From Diphasiastrum complanatum (taxonomy: Eukaryota > Streptophyta > Lycopodiopsida > Lycopodiales > Lycopodiaceae), in assembly GCA_029204225.1 (NCBI GenBank), contig MU831976.1, positions 29,575 to 93,574 on the forward strand: a DNA stretch of 64,000 nucleotides, given 5' to 3'. The position numbers and the translations under genes were made by a program. Each line of letters begins with the position of its first letter. Within the stretch, counting starts at the first letter, position 1. Positions 1 to 12,909 of the stretch are shown here, one piece after another. The notes under the pieces were generated by a model. That model worked only from the letters and a program-made list of their open reading frames with translations, did not search any database and had not been told where the DNA came from.

Positions 1-7
1 TTTGCAG

Positions 8-3000
8 CTAAAAGATACTGCTGAACGCATAAAAGCTGTTGATCAAGCAGCAGCTATTGTGGAGGAAATGTTGAAACAAGGCAGGCAGTCGCAGTCGGGC
101 CCACCTGCAGGACCATTGTCCTGTGGAGTGGTAAATTCGACATATCGTATACTGATAATATGTCACTTTGACTTCTTGAGAGTTGCTAGTCCTTTTGGGT
201 TACAATGAACGTGAAAGGGGGTGCATGTTCTAGATGATGCATTTTTTCCTTGTGCATACATTTTTTCAAAGAATCTTGTTCAATTTCTCTTGTTTTTGAA
301 TGTTTTTTTTGAGGCCAGGGATCTTCAACATTGACAAGCATGATCTATGTGGGTTCCGACACTGATGCATCCTTCAACCTTGTTGGTCGAATACGTGGGC
401 CAAATGTAAGCCCTGGTTTTACTTTTGCACTGGGTCATTGATGACTTTTTGCAAGGGCACATTAGATTACAGTATACTTATGAGATTTTCCGGAAAAGGA
501 AATTCTTGCTTAGCCATTACATGTAGACATAGAGTTTTGCTGTTCGGTTGGGAGAACTGCTGATGATATAGAGTAAGGAGGACTATGGAATCAGGTGTTA
601 GCATTCTGGGTTTTATGAATATCTTCTTCACACATGGCTCCTGACATATCAATGTCTTCTGGGAGAGATGTTTTGTTGTTGCTGGTTGGGGTTGGTGGAT
701 GGGTTTTGAAAAATTGCAGGATCAGTATCTTAATCACATCATGAAAGAAACAGGGGCTATTGTTATGCTCAAGGGAAGGGGCTCAGGAAGTACAGACGGT
801 AAGCTTAGGACCTTATTGTGTGTATTTTAGCTCTTCATTAATCACGTTCTCAGGACAAATTTTGTGAAAGGTTTTCAACTTGGTTCATTGTAGTTTGAAA
901 TTTTTATGGAAATTCATGGTTTGGAATTATCTTTGGGATTTGAAGATTTTGTGATCATGACTATATATGCAGTTCCTATGCTATGAGTAACAAATGGCAG
1001 TGTCTCCTTGCCCTAGTTGCTTGAAAATACCACTTTGGGCCCTCAGCATTTATGAGTGCATGTTTTGGAATGTGGCCATTCTAGAATGTGGAACAATGTC
1101 CTAAACATAAATCATTTGTTTAGGAAATTCGGCTAATAAATAAAGTTAATAAATATACAGACAGAGACATGTTTAAATTCTGTATAATAAATAAATTGAA
1201 TAAATATACAGACGGACACATGTTTAAATTCTGTATAAACTTCTCTTTCACTATCTTTTTTTATATACTATTTGTATATATCACAGATTCATAACGTACA
1301 AGAGACTGCGACTGCTATGGATGCGTTCTGTACAGAACGCGGGAAAATCTCCCACATTACCTTGTGTATCAATTCTTCTACTCTAGATCATGAAAACCTC
1401 TTTACAACTTGTAGATAAGATTTCTAGCGGTTAAGATAAAATGCTTGTTTTGACGGACCCCATTTTATACACGTACATTGCCTCTCTATCATAGATCAGA
1501 AGAGGTTAGTTCTACAAATTGCACTTTGGATTACGAGAAGTGCGGGAGGTCAAATCAAATACCTTTCTCCATCTTTTTCATCTTTGGAGTACCTTTTTAT
1601 AGATTTCATTGCATAATTGGGTTTCCTATTGTAGGACTGTGAACGATCTTTGTTAGCTTCTTTTTATCATTGGAAGTCACAAACATTGAAAACTTAGATT
1701 TCTGGTTTGAGTCACGGTTATTTCAACTTTCGTATATTAGGAGAAGATAATAGCAATTTTTGATTAGGTACATGCAAGATTTGATTGGATGGATGGATGT
1801 GATGTTGGGAGGGAGGCATGCCTAGTTTGGAGGAACACTTTTAAATCGAAGGTTTGATAGGATGGAGACATTGTGGAGTTATTTTTTGAGTTTGCATTTT
1901 CATTCCTCAGGTACAAGTTTGATTCCTCACCTTCTACCTCATCTCCGACAGTTTCTCTTTCATCCACAATCGTTTTCTCTTTTTCTCACCCTGTTGAACA
2001 CACCACCTTCACCTATTCATGTTACATCTCTCTTACACCTATCATTGTTACATCCATCATAGAGATTCAATATCTTATCGTGTCTCCTTCGTAGTGTCAT
2101 TTACCTACGCTTGAAAATGATGACTCTTTTCTTCATTGTTTTCCAAATATGTTTCACACATCTACTGCATCATTATGTCCCTCTCTTCCATGAGTCAGCT
2201 CCACTACTACTGAAGCTTAAATGCTTAATGTAGAGTGTAATGATGATGCACACCCTCAAGAAAAATGATCTGCCAAAATGTAATTCTGGTTCAGAACATT
2301 CTGTTTTGCACATGGAAATTTTTTCAAAATCGTTATATTTCTATTTATGTTTATTACAAAAAAATTCCTCATAAAAAATAATAATTTGAGCTCAGATTCC
2401 TGCAAGTCGACGACTTCTTTTGGGATCTTGGGGCCCCAAAAATATATGCTCAAAATTTGGACCATTAATGAGCATTGAATCTTCAGTGAATAAAGAAAAT
2501 GAGATTGAAAGTGAACATTGAATGACGATAACTAAGCTGACAAGACATACCATAAGCAACAAAAGCTGATCCAAGTCAGGTGTTTTAACATTTGATTTTT
2601 AAGGAATATACATATCGTCTTTGTTCAACCAAAGAAATGAAACTTTTTGAAAATAACCAAAAGTAGCGTATGTATGAATCATAGAAGTAATATTTTATGT
2701 ATGACTGGATTTTTTATGTCTAAATGATACTATGTAAGGCAGCCCAATGTGATTCCTTATTTTTCACTAATTTAAAAAAGTTGACAAATTTTTTTTCGGA
2801 AAAAAAGTGGTCTGAGTTTCTTTTTTTCAGGTCACGTTCTGAAATGTGCTCTGTTTTGAAACATGCTTCTTTGATTTGTAGATACATTCGAAGTAGTTAA
2901 GAGTTCCTACAATTTAAAACACTCGCATTTCAGTATGTACTGGGCTGTAGGTTGGTATTGAGTATGTAAAAATCACAATTTTATCATGTGACATGTAGTT

Positions 3001-6000
3001 ATGATAATTGTACTCATTCACAATTTCACATAGAAAATAAATGCTTACTTTTAATAGAAATTATCTATATTATTTATTTAAAAAAATCAATGTATAGTGT
3101 GTGAATTGTATTCTTTATAAGCAGAGTCTTTTTGGATGTGCAGCTGCTAGAGCTTCTGTTTACTCTGATAATACTTTATTGGACATACTTATGTACATGC
3201 ATTGCATCTGACATGTACATATAGTATGCCCATACAAGGGTAATCAGTTAATAGGGGGGCACATATACTTGCAAATGTATTGGTTTTAGGCTTTTTGTCA
3301 AGTGTACATACATGACACAGCTACTTATGCATAAATATGTAAGTTTTGAAAACTATGTTCTTTCAGTTGAGAAAAATGTTGCCATTTTCTTTTGGATTCA
3401 GAAGCGAGTATGCCTTTGCACTTGCAAATTTCGTGTGACAATGCTAAGGGGCTGGACAATGCTAAGCGGCTTGCTGAAAATCTTCTCGAGACGATTCGTT
3501 CCGAGCATGTTTTGTGCAGGTCTTCTCTTAAAGCATAAATTCAATGTTAGCAAAGTTGATGGTTTACATACATGTTCATGTATTACTGATGTTAGATGGG
3601 CAGTTGTACTAATATTGACGGCACGATCTTATCACCGACATCAATCTTGAATGGCCATCAAAATGATTCATTTTTAACATGTGAGCTCACGTAATGCTCT
3701 TGCCCTTTGTGTGGAAATGCTATTTTTTGCAAGTTTTTTTGAATGGAAAGTGCTGTGTTTCAGGTCTTCACATTACCAAGTTCCTTCGGGGGCCCCTCAT
3801 GTATTGGGCCAGATGGCTTTTCCTTCTATTACTCCTGGTTCACTATTGACATCTTTTTCACCTCAACCAGCCAATGTTGGACCAACCGGAACCGTTACAG
3901 CTTCACATTCCCAACCGTAAGTCCAGAGCATGTTAATCTCAAAAGATTGAATCTCAGAATATTGCAGCATGAGTTTCGTTAATTGACAGGTACCTGATCA
4001 TTTGATCTACGATTTAATAGAGTGGCATTGAGCAGAATTTATGCAGCAGTTCCACCACCAAAGCAACTTTTGTCAGACGGTACATCCATCAGTGAGGAGG
4101 TTAGGACTGGAGCAGATGGCAACTCAGGAGCCTTATTCGCCTCGATCAACAAACCCACTTCAGAGTTGGTTCGTTTGTCTACAAATTCAAAGACGGCATC
4201 GGTGCCCTTTGAGGCCTATTCTTCTGGCATTCCTGCTTCAACTTTGAATTACTTCCAAGCTGGGAGTTCGGCAGTTATGTCTTCTTACCCATCCAGCAGT
4301 AATCAAACATATCCCTTTGGAACAATGCCCAACTGTGGCCAAAATTTTTCTTCACCTATTGCACACGCTTCTGCCACTCCAGCTGCAACCACAAGCTATA
4401 GTGGGTATGGTGGGATTTATCCACAGGTTTCTCCACTGCAACAAGTGGCAATGGCATTGCAAAGGCCACCTCCTCCTCTATCTGTGAAAGGAGCTGGTTT
4501 GGGTTCTTCCTTGGGTTTATCTATGAAAGCTCCTGCAAGCTCTCACCCTCACCCTGCAAAACCACAGGAGAAACAGTCTGGTCAGCGTCGAAAATTTCAG
4601 GAGTTCCCTGTTTCCAAGGAACCATCAAAAGATGATCAGGTGGGAGATGGTACTACTTTGCATGTAGCCTGAAAGTTGGAAAAATGATTATGTTGTAGTG
4701 CAACGGGAAGTCTATTATCTGGACATGTAGTTTTTATATCTGGGTGTTTATGTGTTTGTTCTCTCATACTGGTGTCACCTTTTTTTCCCAAAGAGAGACT
4801 GTTTCGTAGGGTTTTTATTTCATTTGAGGAAGTTGAGTTGATTACATCCTTTGCTTATCATCCTTTCACATGATTAAGGGATTGCAGATGAGGTTTAATC
4901 TCATATTGCTATTCCACTGGCCCCCAATGTGAGCATTGCCCTGAAGAAGTGAGCAGCTCAGAAAGCTTTCATTGTAAAGCTTAATCAATTGCAGCGCATT
5001 GCATGATGGAAAGACGGTTAGAACTTAGCGAGTCTTTGTAAGAGAATTCATCAAGTGTGATTTCTTCGTTTGTTATTGGATAATTGTAGATTTAGTATTA
5101 GCCAATATTTGACTCTCTTGACAGTGATTTTCAGCATTTTATCCTAGATGTGGTCGACTTGTTTATTTCCATGCTTATAACTCTTTTGTCTACCTGCCAA
5201 GAGAGCACCTCCAGATTGTTTCTTTGCAGTGACCATTCAAGGTTTTGTGTCATGTTTAGCAACAGTAGGCAATCCCATGGACTGGAGCTGCATAATGAAT
5301 AGGATAATTACCTCTTTATTTTTTTATGTGCGACTTGGTCTTTGGTTGAGTATTGATAAACACTATTTTGCATGGTGAATTGCATGATTGATAACTTTAT
5401 GGGTTTGAACCTTTTCATGGCCTTAATGATTATTATTTTAATCTTGGGGCTTTTGAAATCAAATCTGAACTTGAGTGTATCCAGTTATGTGATTACACTA
5501 CTTCTTTTGACATGTCGGCTGGGCATAATCCAACTTGCTTTTGTATGCTCCTTTGAGATTCAACCCATAGTACCCCGTGGTACCGCTGGTATGGTACCGC
5601 CGGTACCATAACAGTGGTACCGCCAGTACGGTACCGCCCTGGGATCCGCGGTACCAGGGCGGTACCATAATATAAAAAAAAAAACAAAAAAAATTCCCGT
5701 GTTATTTTTGCAAAATTTTTTTTTTTTTTTTTTGTACCGCTGACCAATATGGTACCGCGGTACCATATATGGTCCCGCGGTACCGGGATCCGCGGGACCT
5801 GGTACCGCAGGACCTATGATTCAACCCAATAAGGATATAATAATTCTTCTACTACATTTAGACAGTTAAGTCTTCAAATATTTGATCAAGAAATCCTAAA
5901 GAATTAGCCTTACCAAAGGTAGCTTTTGACATAGGAATCTGTGGTGAGAGAAGTCTGTCGCTAATACTTTTATCATTCTTGCCAGGTATTTTTCTGACCT

Positions 6001-6903
6001 GCACTGCTGACATCTACCAGATTCATCAATGTGGATGTCTGTTTACTTATTTCATGGTTCCTCTTTGACATTTGGAGCTCTAGTCCGAGGATTGCTTGCT
6101 GAAGCATCAAAAAACTCCATATTCCGGATTTTGCGTATTTATGTGCTTGAAATGTCTGGGTTTTGTAGAGCATTTGGATTGTGATGTACGAGTTTTAGAC
6201 ATGGTAGTCTATAGCTTAGTTCATAAGGTCCCATTTCGCTTAACTTTGTCACCATGGGATTGGAGTCCACTTTTAAAGTATGTTATACAGCAAGTGAATC
6301 TATATCTTGTCTTAAACATAATGTCCTCCGTAGGATAACTGCACTTGCCCTTTGCTTCATATTCATGTTTGTTCTTGTGCTTATGACATTCCTGGGACCT
6401 GAAGCAACAAACTATGCGAGCACCAGTGAACACAGGAGTGGAAGAGACTGACCATCTAGATGGTTTGCATGAAAGTAAAGGCTCTCTTCTACCAACGTTA
6501 GCATATACAAAGAAAGAACTCCCCGCTATGAGTAAATTTGATAAGCAAGGTGATTTCCTTATTTACCAGTCTTTTGCTAGGAGCTTACATAAAAAAAATT
6601 CCTAGCTTTATGAATTTATTTTCCCTCCTTTTTCCGATTGGCATGGTTTTGGCGGCTCTATTTCCCTTGCACTACCATACGAGTTCCTACTTTTGTTTCT
6701 ATGTATACTGACCTGTACTAATCGTTTGATATGTGATCTCAAATCATATGCACTTTTACCTCTGTGCTTTAGATACCACAAATGGTGCAGGAATTAAGCT
6801 TGTCGATTACGGGGAGGAAGATGAGGAAATAGTCGGGTCTAGTTTACTGTCTACACCATTGACGAGACCTTACGGAAATGGAAAGCCATTTTGGGCACCT
6901 TGA
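8..6903 (+). CDS. RIK: Protein RIK (KH-domain protein), eight 3' exons; 5' end outside window
   Basis: Exons read 8-130, 319-405, 720-798, 3402-3519, 3764-3916, 4036-4639, 6405-6549 and 6791-6903 (stop TGA). All introns are GT-AG and every junction keeps phase, giving 473 residues plus stop; the sequence before base 8 is an acceptor (tttgcag). The KH-like core spans exons 2-4 (GRIRGPNDQYLNHIMKETGA, then LKGRGSGSTDE and DNAKGLDNAKRLAENLLETI). Next come a Pro/Ser-rich region, YGGIYPQVSPLQQVAMAL, RRKFQEFPV and a C-terminus LVDYGEEDEE...KPFWAP. This order matches plant RIK (rough sheath2-interacting KH protein) and its animal relative KHDC4, nuclear RNA-binding proteins. RIK was described as a partner of the AS1/RS2 repressor; that role is family knowledge. 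The first acceptor choice at 4036 (versus 4033) and exon 6405-6549 are the least certain. Extending exon 4036 past 4639 would give an alternative end at 4672. Confidence 0.85.
5567..5817. mobile_element. Foldback MITE in RIK intron, KpnI-site rich
   Basis: A 251-bp insertion made almost entirely of GGTACC-type palindromes (ggtaccgcc, ccgcggtacc). A-rich and T-rich arms in the middle let it fold into one long hairpin. It is flanked by a 10-11 bp direct repeat (GATTCAACCC[A], 5557-5567 and 5818-5828). The ends are imperfect inverted repeats (ATAGTACC / ATAGGTCC). A 10-bp target duplication would suit a Mutator-type non-autonomous element, but the family cannot be fixed from one copy. There is no coding capacity. 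Confidence 0.7.
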
Positions 6904-9859
6904 TGGCATATGAATCCGTATGCCGGAAATTTTGTATTCAGTGATTATTTATTCTTGCTCTTTCTCGAGGGTAAACATAGGATTATCCAGAGTCTCTATA
7001 TTGTTACGGAAATATGTAAATTGAGACTGAGGCTGATTAGGAAGATGATTCTCTTGGGCCATCGACTTCATGACACCACGGTTTTTTGGAGCAGTTCCTT
7101 CTCAATATGGGTGCAAGCATAAATGAAATATCTATCTCGGTTGACTAATCAGAGCAGCTGAGAATGTGATGGTAATTTTTCATGTGATCAATGTATTGAT
7201 GTATCGATCTGGCAGAAACCGTTTCAACAGTATCTGGATAATATGTTGGCCATTTCCATTCATTTATCTGTTGCCTAATCAAGCTTTTCAAATGTAACGA
7301 AAGTTCGAGGACATTCCATTTTGGTACATGCGCTATTAAAGTTATCGTCCATGCTGGGGTGCTAACAAGTACAGTACGAAATATCTGTTGGTAGGGTCTT
7401 ACATTTGTGCTCATCTTGAAGGCAGCAGAGGGTTAGCCTTTCAGTTTCACTGCAAGCCGCAAAGTGAGCTTCACTTTGATAGAGAAATTGGCTTGGGTTT
7501 GTTGGGCAATTTCTTATCACGTATATGTGATTACTGGTGCTTCTTTAAGTTCCAAATAATATTCTAAAGATCACAAAGCTTCTAGTCATGTATGACTATT
7601 ACTGAATGCACAACGTATTATCGTCTGCGTGTGTATATAGGTCCTTTCAATCAGACTACAGATACACAACTAATGTATCTGGGTTAATCAGAGCTGTATT
7701 TCTTATTGATAATATGTACTGTTGCCTTCAAAATGCTTGTTGAGACAAAAGTTTCAAACATAATTTTTGCTCTTTCAAGCTTTTTTTTGTGTATACTATT
7801 GATCTTGCATCCACCAATAATACAGGGAATGCTACTATATAGAGAGTTGTAAAAGTAAGCGACCATATAGTAATTGGAATAAAGTACATGAAGTGTTAAT
7901 ACAAGCGTTGATAAATAGAAAAGAGTGGGTGATTGAAAAGCAAACATATTTTTCATTCCACCGATGTGAATAACAAAAGCGAAAAAGGGTAGCCGAGGGA
8001 CTTGGGAGTCGGGACTTAAAATGTTGTGACTAGAGGGACTAGTTTTTGTGCCCACCCATCTCCAGACTATTTGCTTTGACACGTGATGTTCCAAATGGGA
8101 AGTGGGGTCAAATCAACCTATCAAACGAGTTTAAATGTGACTGAGTGATGTTAGATGAAAATTTCAAATGTAGGTACCAGTTTGCTTGGACACAAATCTT
8201 AGGAAAAGGTGCATATGCTTCCAGAGCTTTTCTGTTCCAATTAAATTCATGTACTATGTACTATTAGACCTATGTTCCAAATTTACAAATAAGGTAAGGG
8301 GGTTGCAACCAGAGTCTTATTTGAATGGCGAGGTCGCTGAAAAAGTTGCTGAAATAACGAGGTACATTTCTGATAAATTTTAAAGCTTTTACCTTCTTGG
8401 AAAAAACTTTTCAAGTGGAGCAGCTCTTTATTTTATTCATACCTATCATTTTAAAAGGCTTGGCTTCCTTTAAAGTCCTACTTTTTGAAGGGCATCAATT
8501 TTTTAATATTGTAGTAGTTGAATTGGTTGCCAATCATAAATGTTCAACCATCAAAATTTCCCATTAAATAATATTGTGCATGAAAAGGAATCAAATTATC
8601 TTTGCCAATAGTGACCTTAGTTTAGTGTTCAAATTTTTTAGATATACTACTTAATTTTTCTTGGCATTTAGGCTATATTTGTGAGAAGATACCAATGATT
8701 AAACTTAGCCTATCCTCAAAAAGGATTATTAAATATTTGATTTTTGAGCCATCGCAATATTTGTGGATGGTTTATACTTTGATGATCACATGCATGTTAG
8801 CTTATGCGATTTTTCCAATAGAATCTTGTATGACAAAAAAATCTTCTATACCAATGAAACACAAACATGGCAAAGGACATTGCACCAATATTGCTAACAT
8901 ATATCATGTTTTTCATAGACATACGCTTGGTCCTCTCCACCCTCTCAAAGATTCGCTTATCATTGTTCATTCTTATGAGCTGTGCTCTCAAACTTTTGCT
9001 AGTTGCCAATGATTTAGCACAAGAAATCTATCAAAAGATTTATTGCCAAACCCTTTTTTTTTTCAAAATGTTGACAACATAAGTTTGAAAATAGCTCGTT
9101 TTGTTTCTTTCCTCCAAATATTTCACCCTCATTTAGTATTTTTTGACCACTGAACATGGACTCCCACACATTCATAGACCTCTCAAAATTGCACAGGGGA
9201 CGACATGCCCCTTGACAAAACGTGAAGTCCATGGAGCACTCTTGATAAAATAATGTGAAATCTTTATAAATTTGTAGTTGAATAATGTGCATGTGAAATG
9301 CTACTTCTTCTAGACTAAGTACCTATGAAGATTATGTAGCAATAATTTGACACCATTGTCAGTCCTACCGAATGGCTCTACTCCTCCTAGTAGCACTCTT
9401 GGTGTAACATCAAAGTTGTGTCTAACAAACCAATCTACACCTATGTTTGAAAAAAGAGTGGGATGGATGAATCATGACCACAAAGCTAAAGTCATTCACC
9501 ATTGCCAAAAATACACCCCTTAATTAGCACTTATTTTGACCAAGAATTTCAGACTGGAATATTCTGGAAACCCTCAACTACATATCTTGTAGGAAAATCC
9601 ACAAGTACTAGGTTTGCATTGTATGGTATCATAGTTACTTTCATCTTCATAGACCATGTGTTTTGTAAAAAGATCTTATATCTTTTCCATCTCTCTAGAC
9701 ACTTTTTTTTTTTCAAAAGAAATACTCAAGCAAATGATTTACATTTGCATAGATATTTCAACTGCCCTGATCCAACAGTCTGCGCGACAGCCACTTACGC
9801 CCGAGACTTAGAGCATTTACTGGGGATTGAAACCAAATGGGATAATTCCCCCCCCCATA
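6904..9859. other. RIK 3' flank and intergenic AT-rich sequence
   Basis: No supportable gene. The first few hundred bases after the RIK stop probably hold its 3' UTR. From about 8690 to 9480 both strands have stop-broken, vaguely coding-like stretches, including a Cys-containing tract on the minus strand near 9014-9292, that I could not assign to any family. Confidence 0.4.
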
Positions 9860-10166
9860 TTCTTTGATCCTAATAAGGCGCTCACGTCCGACAAAGTTGA
9901 AGATCAATTGCCAGTCGCTCGAGTCTATTACCAAGCTACATTCCTTGGCGATCCCTGGACGCGCAGATTTCAAGCCTGGGTCGACCAAGACTAGCTGACA
10001 TGAGTCCACAAGTCCCTTCACATGCCCAAGGACTTGAAGAAACTGGACCGCATTAATTTCATGGAAGACGTCACGGGCTACCTGGTCCATCAGAGGCGGG
10101 CCAAGAAGACTCTTTACTAAACCGGAAGAGTGCCGAGGGACCGACACTACTTCAGGTCGTGGATCC
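9860..10166 (+). pseudogene. Unidentified GC-rich coding fragment
   Basis: A short block with clearly higher GC than its surroundings. In one plus frame it reads like protein (GDPWTRRFQAWVDQD, later DRINFMEDVTGYLVHQRRAK), broken by three stops. It ends directly at a possible LTR start, so it may be the 3' end of a retroelement internal region. I do not recognise the family. The opposite strand is also open over 9758-10264 but shows no motif. Confidence 0.3.
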
Positions 10167-10618
10167 TGTTGGGGGTATTCCCGACGAATTGTAAATAAAT
10201 AATATTGGCCAATAAAATGTGTTGCGAGGGCATGGCATCCTGCGCGTATAAGCCCATGGCCCAATGAACATGCAAGTTAAGTTGTAAATAGAATAATATA
10301 CTTGGGCCTTTGTAATTAAAATAAAACTTGAGGCCCAAAGTCAATTTTAAAATTAGAGTTCACCTTTTTTGAGTTGGGTCCAATTTTGGACTCACATGAA
10401 TCTTGTGATTTCCAATGTACTTTTTGTGGACCCTTGGATCAAGTTGGGTCCAAGATGAATGGATAGGATCAATGTAAATATTAGCCAATAGGATTTTGGG
10501 GCAAGGGCCTTCCCCATTTTATAAAAAGGCACCATTTGTACTCTATTTGCATGCTCAATGAGAAGGAGAAAACTCTACCACTTTTTGGAGTGAAGCATCC
10601 TCATTTGCTAGAAAGAAG
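10167..10618 (+). repeat. LTR-like fragment
   Basis: Begins TGTTGGGGGTATTCCC, a start common among plant Ty3/gypsy LTRs. It holds a TATA-like box (ttttataaaaaggc, near 10517-10530) about 100 bases before it is cut off by the Copia fragment at 10619. No partner LTR is in the window, so the call rests on the start motif and the promoter-like core. Confidence 0.4.
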
Positions 10619-10647
10619 TACGTGACATCTTACCCTTTAGACATGCA

Positions 10648-11129
10648 TCACAGGTCGTCGAACTGGTTGCATTCGAGATGCTCACCCTTTGTGATTGCTC
10701 CATGATGGCTTGCTTGATATAGTGCCATTGAATTCATATGGCATAGTCTCCTGTGCCATAGAGTATCTGGCGAATTATCATGAGTCTGATGTACTTGATT
10801 TGCAGGCAGGTGTACCTTCAAGTGATACAGATTGCCTTTTCTTCTTCCTTGAGTAATGAGCGTACTAGTACTTGCATCAACAACGTTGCATGCTTCGTTT
10901 GAAAACGTCACACGCATCCCTACGTCAGCTATTCTTGCCACTGATAACAAGTCTTGCTACAACGTAGGCACGTACTGAACATCTTCGAGTCGTCTGTCTC
11001 TGCTGTTTGTGTTGAGCCATAGTGAACTAATACCATTCACTTGATGCTTTGATCCATCTCCAAGAACGATAAATCTTGATGGATCTGCACTTCAGAAATC
11101 AGACATTATCCGTCTTGATGTAACGAAGT
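10648..11129 (-). pseudogene. Copia-C protease remnant and GAG-pre-integrase domain
   Basis: The minus strand encodes the protease end (...VPTL-stop-QDLLS) and then the pre-integrase domain (GNLYHLKVHL, DTLWHRRLCHMNSMALYQ). The TAG between VPTL and QDLLS is also present in the other Copia-C copy. The His/Cys order of the HHCC finger begins here and is cut by truncation at about 10619. Confidence 0.75.
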
Positions 11130-11764
11130 GCAAGGTAGCTCCTGAATCAGGAATTACCTCCCTTGTGTCAGGCGTTGATACTGCACACATGTCTGCACAG
11201 ATGTAGGCGGTCAAATTTTCGTGATTAATCTTTCTTTGCCAGTCTTTGAGCTCTCTGGCTCGTCAACATAGGATGAACTATTGCTGTTTTCCTGTCTGCT
11301 TTGAGCTGATTTGTTTCTTGGGTTTTGGTGGCAGTCCATGGCTGCATGACCCTTCTTATGACAGTGGATACACTCAATTTTTAAGCCAACACGAATCGAC
11401 ATTATGTCCTTTGCGTTTGCATCTCACGCATGTCTTCTTGTCTCCACTTTGCTGTTTCGACCTTTCTTTGTTCTTCCATTTGCCTTTGTTGGCTCCTTCT
11501 GCTTGCTGATCTCGATCCTGGCTTTGATCTGACTCCATCTTAGGCTTGGATTGTTTCTTTGATTTTTCCTTGTTGCTGTAGAGAACTTGGTCAAAAGCAT
11601 CCTTGTGATCAAGGTGTAGGCATCTCCCCGGTCCCATATACCTAGGGAAATAATCCTTCTCCCTTTAGTATCAGCGAGGTCTTAACCTTCCATGCTTGGA
11701 AGTTAGATCCTGATGAATCGAGGATTGTACAGATCTTGGATTGTATGCTGCTTATCGAAGCCAT
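11130..11764 (-). pseudogene. Copia-C gag with two zinc knuckles (deleted, frameshifted)
   Basis: The minus-strand start is ATG at 11764 (MASISSIQ). After an internal deletion the frame resumes with a basic Gln/Lys-rich stretch. It ends in CVRCKRKGHNVDSC and then CIHCHKKGHAAMDC, two CX2CX4HX4C knuckles typical of nucleocapsid RNA binding. The reading frame changes between them. The plus-strand copy at 61220 has the intact order. Confidence 0.75.
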
Positions 11765-11862
11765 TGTTGTGAATTGTGTTCTCACTTGTTGACGATTTTT
11801 TGTTTGAATGCGTAGCCTCCTAGATCTGCTAGCTTTCTGGCTATGTCAGACTATGAAAGGTT

Positions 11863-11875
11863 GGCTCTGATACCA
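11863..11875 (-). other. Primer-binding site, initiator tRNA-Met type
   Basis: On the minus strand reads TGGTATCAGAGCC, complementary to the 3' end of plant initiator tRNA-Met. It lies six bases inside the LTR end. It fixes the orientation of the element and the start of its internal region. Confidence 0.85.
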
Positions 11876-11881
11876 CTGATG

Positions 11882-12909
11882 TGAAGAATGATGTGAAACG
11901 CGAACTGCAAATATCAATCAGACTCTGAAACGAAACGAAACGAAACGAAACAAAATTGGACGAAACGAAGCGAAACGAGACGAAAGTTGAACAAGTTTTG
12001 ATATTGACATTGCTGAAGCAAAATCAAATTAATTGCGAACGAAGAACAATTTGGATGGATTTCAGATATGATTGCTGGTCACTGCCGGCTATATCATTCC
12101 TACAATCCTCCAGAATGTAGACAGACACTGCTGACCTACATTTTAGATTAATACAACATTCAACAAAAATTGCACCAGTGTGTGGAGTAGACAAAAGAAA
12201 TGATTAAGATACACAAGCTATAGCAGACAATAATTCATTCAAGATCAGACAAAACTAAGAGTGATATGTGCATAACAACTACAATATCATCTATTGATCC
12301 TCTTGCTTTTCGAGTGCTGTATGACAAACCCACACAACACGTTGGCATGAGAGAGGCGATGGTCTCCCACGAGTAATGTCTCGCTTACTAGCGAACTTCT
12401 TGGATATCTGTGGACCCTGCTCACAAAACTTGTCTTGCTCACAGGCGGACTTCTATTTTGTGTTCTATATATTGTCTATTTGCTACTGTATGTATCTTAT
12501 ACATTCAGAGTAGCACACCAGATTAGATAGACTAAACAATGTATAACTAATCATGGATTAAAAGAGAAATGGGTTAGGCACGTCCTAACGCTCTTCCACT
12601 GACGTCATCATATCAGATCAGACATGATCTTCCTAATCCTTTGGAGCATGAAGGTCAAAAAGTGTCGCAAAGATTTTCGTGTCGCTTCGAGCCGTTTGAC
12701 TTTCGCGTCGTCTGACTTTCTCCTGCTGTATCACGAATAATTTTCTTTCGCAAACTTTTCACGTTCGTGTCTCTTCGTCAGGGTGTTCGCAAACATTTTC
12801 CTTCGTGTCTTTTCGTGATGTTCGCAAACTTTTTCGCTTCGTGTCTTTTCGTCAGACTGAGGGCTGAAAGCTAACAGAGCTTTGGTAATAGAAACATTAT
12901 GTTTCTTCA
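11882..12909 (-). repeat. 5' LTR of Copia-C (minus strand)
   Basis: On the minus strand the LTR runs TGAAGAAACA...CATTCTTCA, with TGAAGAA/TTCTTCA terminal inverted repeats. It carries a (GAAAC)n tract at 11927-11985, and clustered 'cttcgtgtcttttcgt' repeats at 12700-12860. The first bases form a small palindrome (GAAACATAATGTTTC). A 254-bp relative of its 5' part occurs at 38783-39036. Confidence 0.7.

Larger units (their letters stand above)
10619..12909 (-). mobile_element. Truncated Copia retrotransposon (family Copia-C), minus strand
   Basis: Reading on the minus strand: a 1.03-kb 5' LTR (12909 to 11882), PBS (11875-11863), gag start codon at 11764, two zinc knuckles, protease remnant and pre-integrase domain. 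It is then cut off at about 10619 inside the pre-integrase/integrase junction. A second copy of the same family lies on + at 61103-63415. Comparing the two by eye shows that this copy lost about 430 bp of gag (the UBN2 part) between 11640 and 11610. RT, RNase H and the 3' LTR are absent. Confidence 0.8.

Noticed and set aside
5570-5815. Regularly spaced GGTACC palindromes, CRISPR-like at first sight
   Set aside because: Spacing is irregular, there are no unique spacers, and the block has a TSD and foldback structure of a MITE in a plant intron.
7684-8094. 136-residue minus-strand open frame
   Set aside because: No domain, low-complexity hydrophobic composition, no splice or promoter support; typical chance frame in AT-rich DNA.
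9758-10264. 168-residue minus-strand open frame
   Set aside because: It crosses the likely LTR start at 10167; the plus strand reads better as decayed protein. No recognised motif on the minus strand.
11246-11509. Plus-strand frame of 87 residues (and its like at 61898-62137 on minus)
   Set aside because: Antisense to the Copia-C zinc knuckle region; both copies show it only because the gag is conserved.
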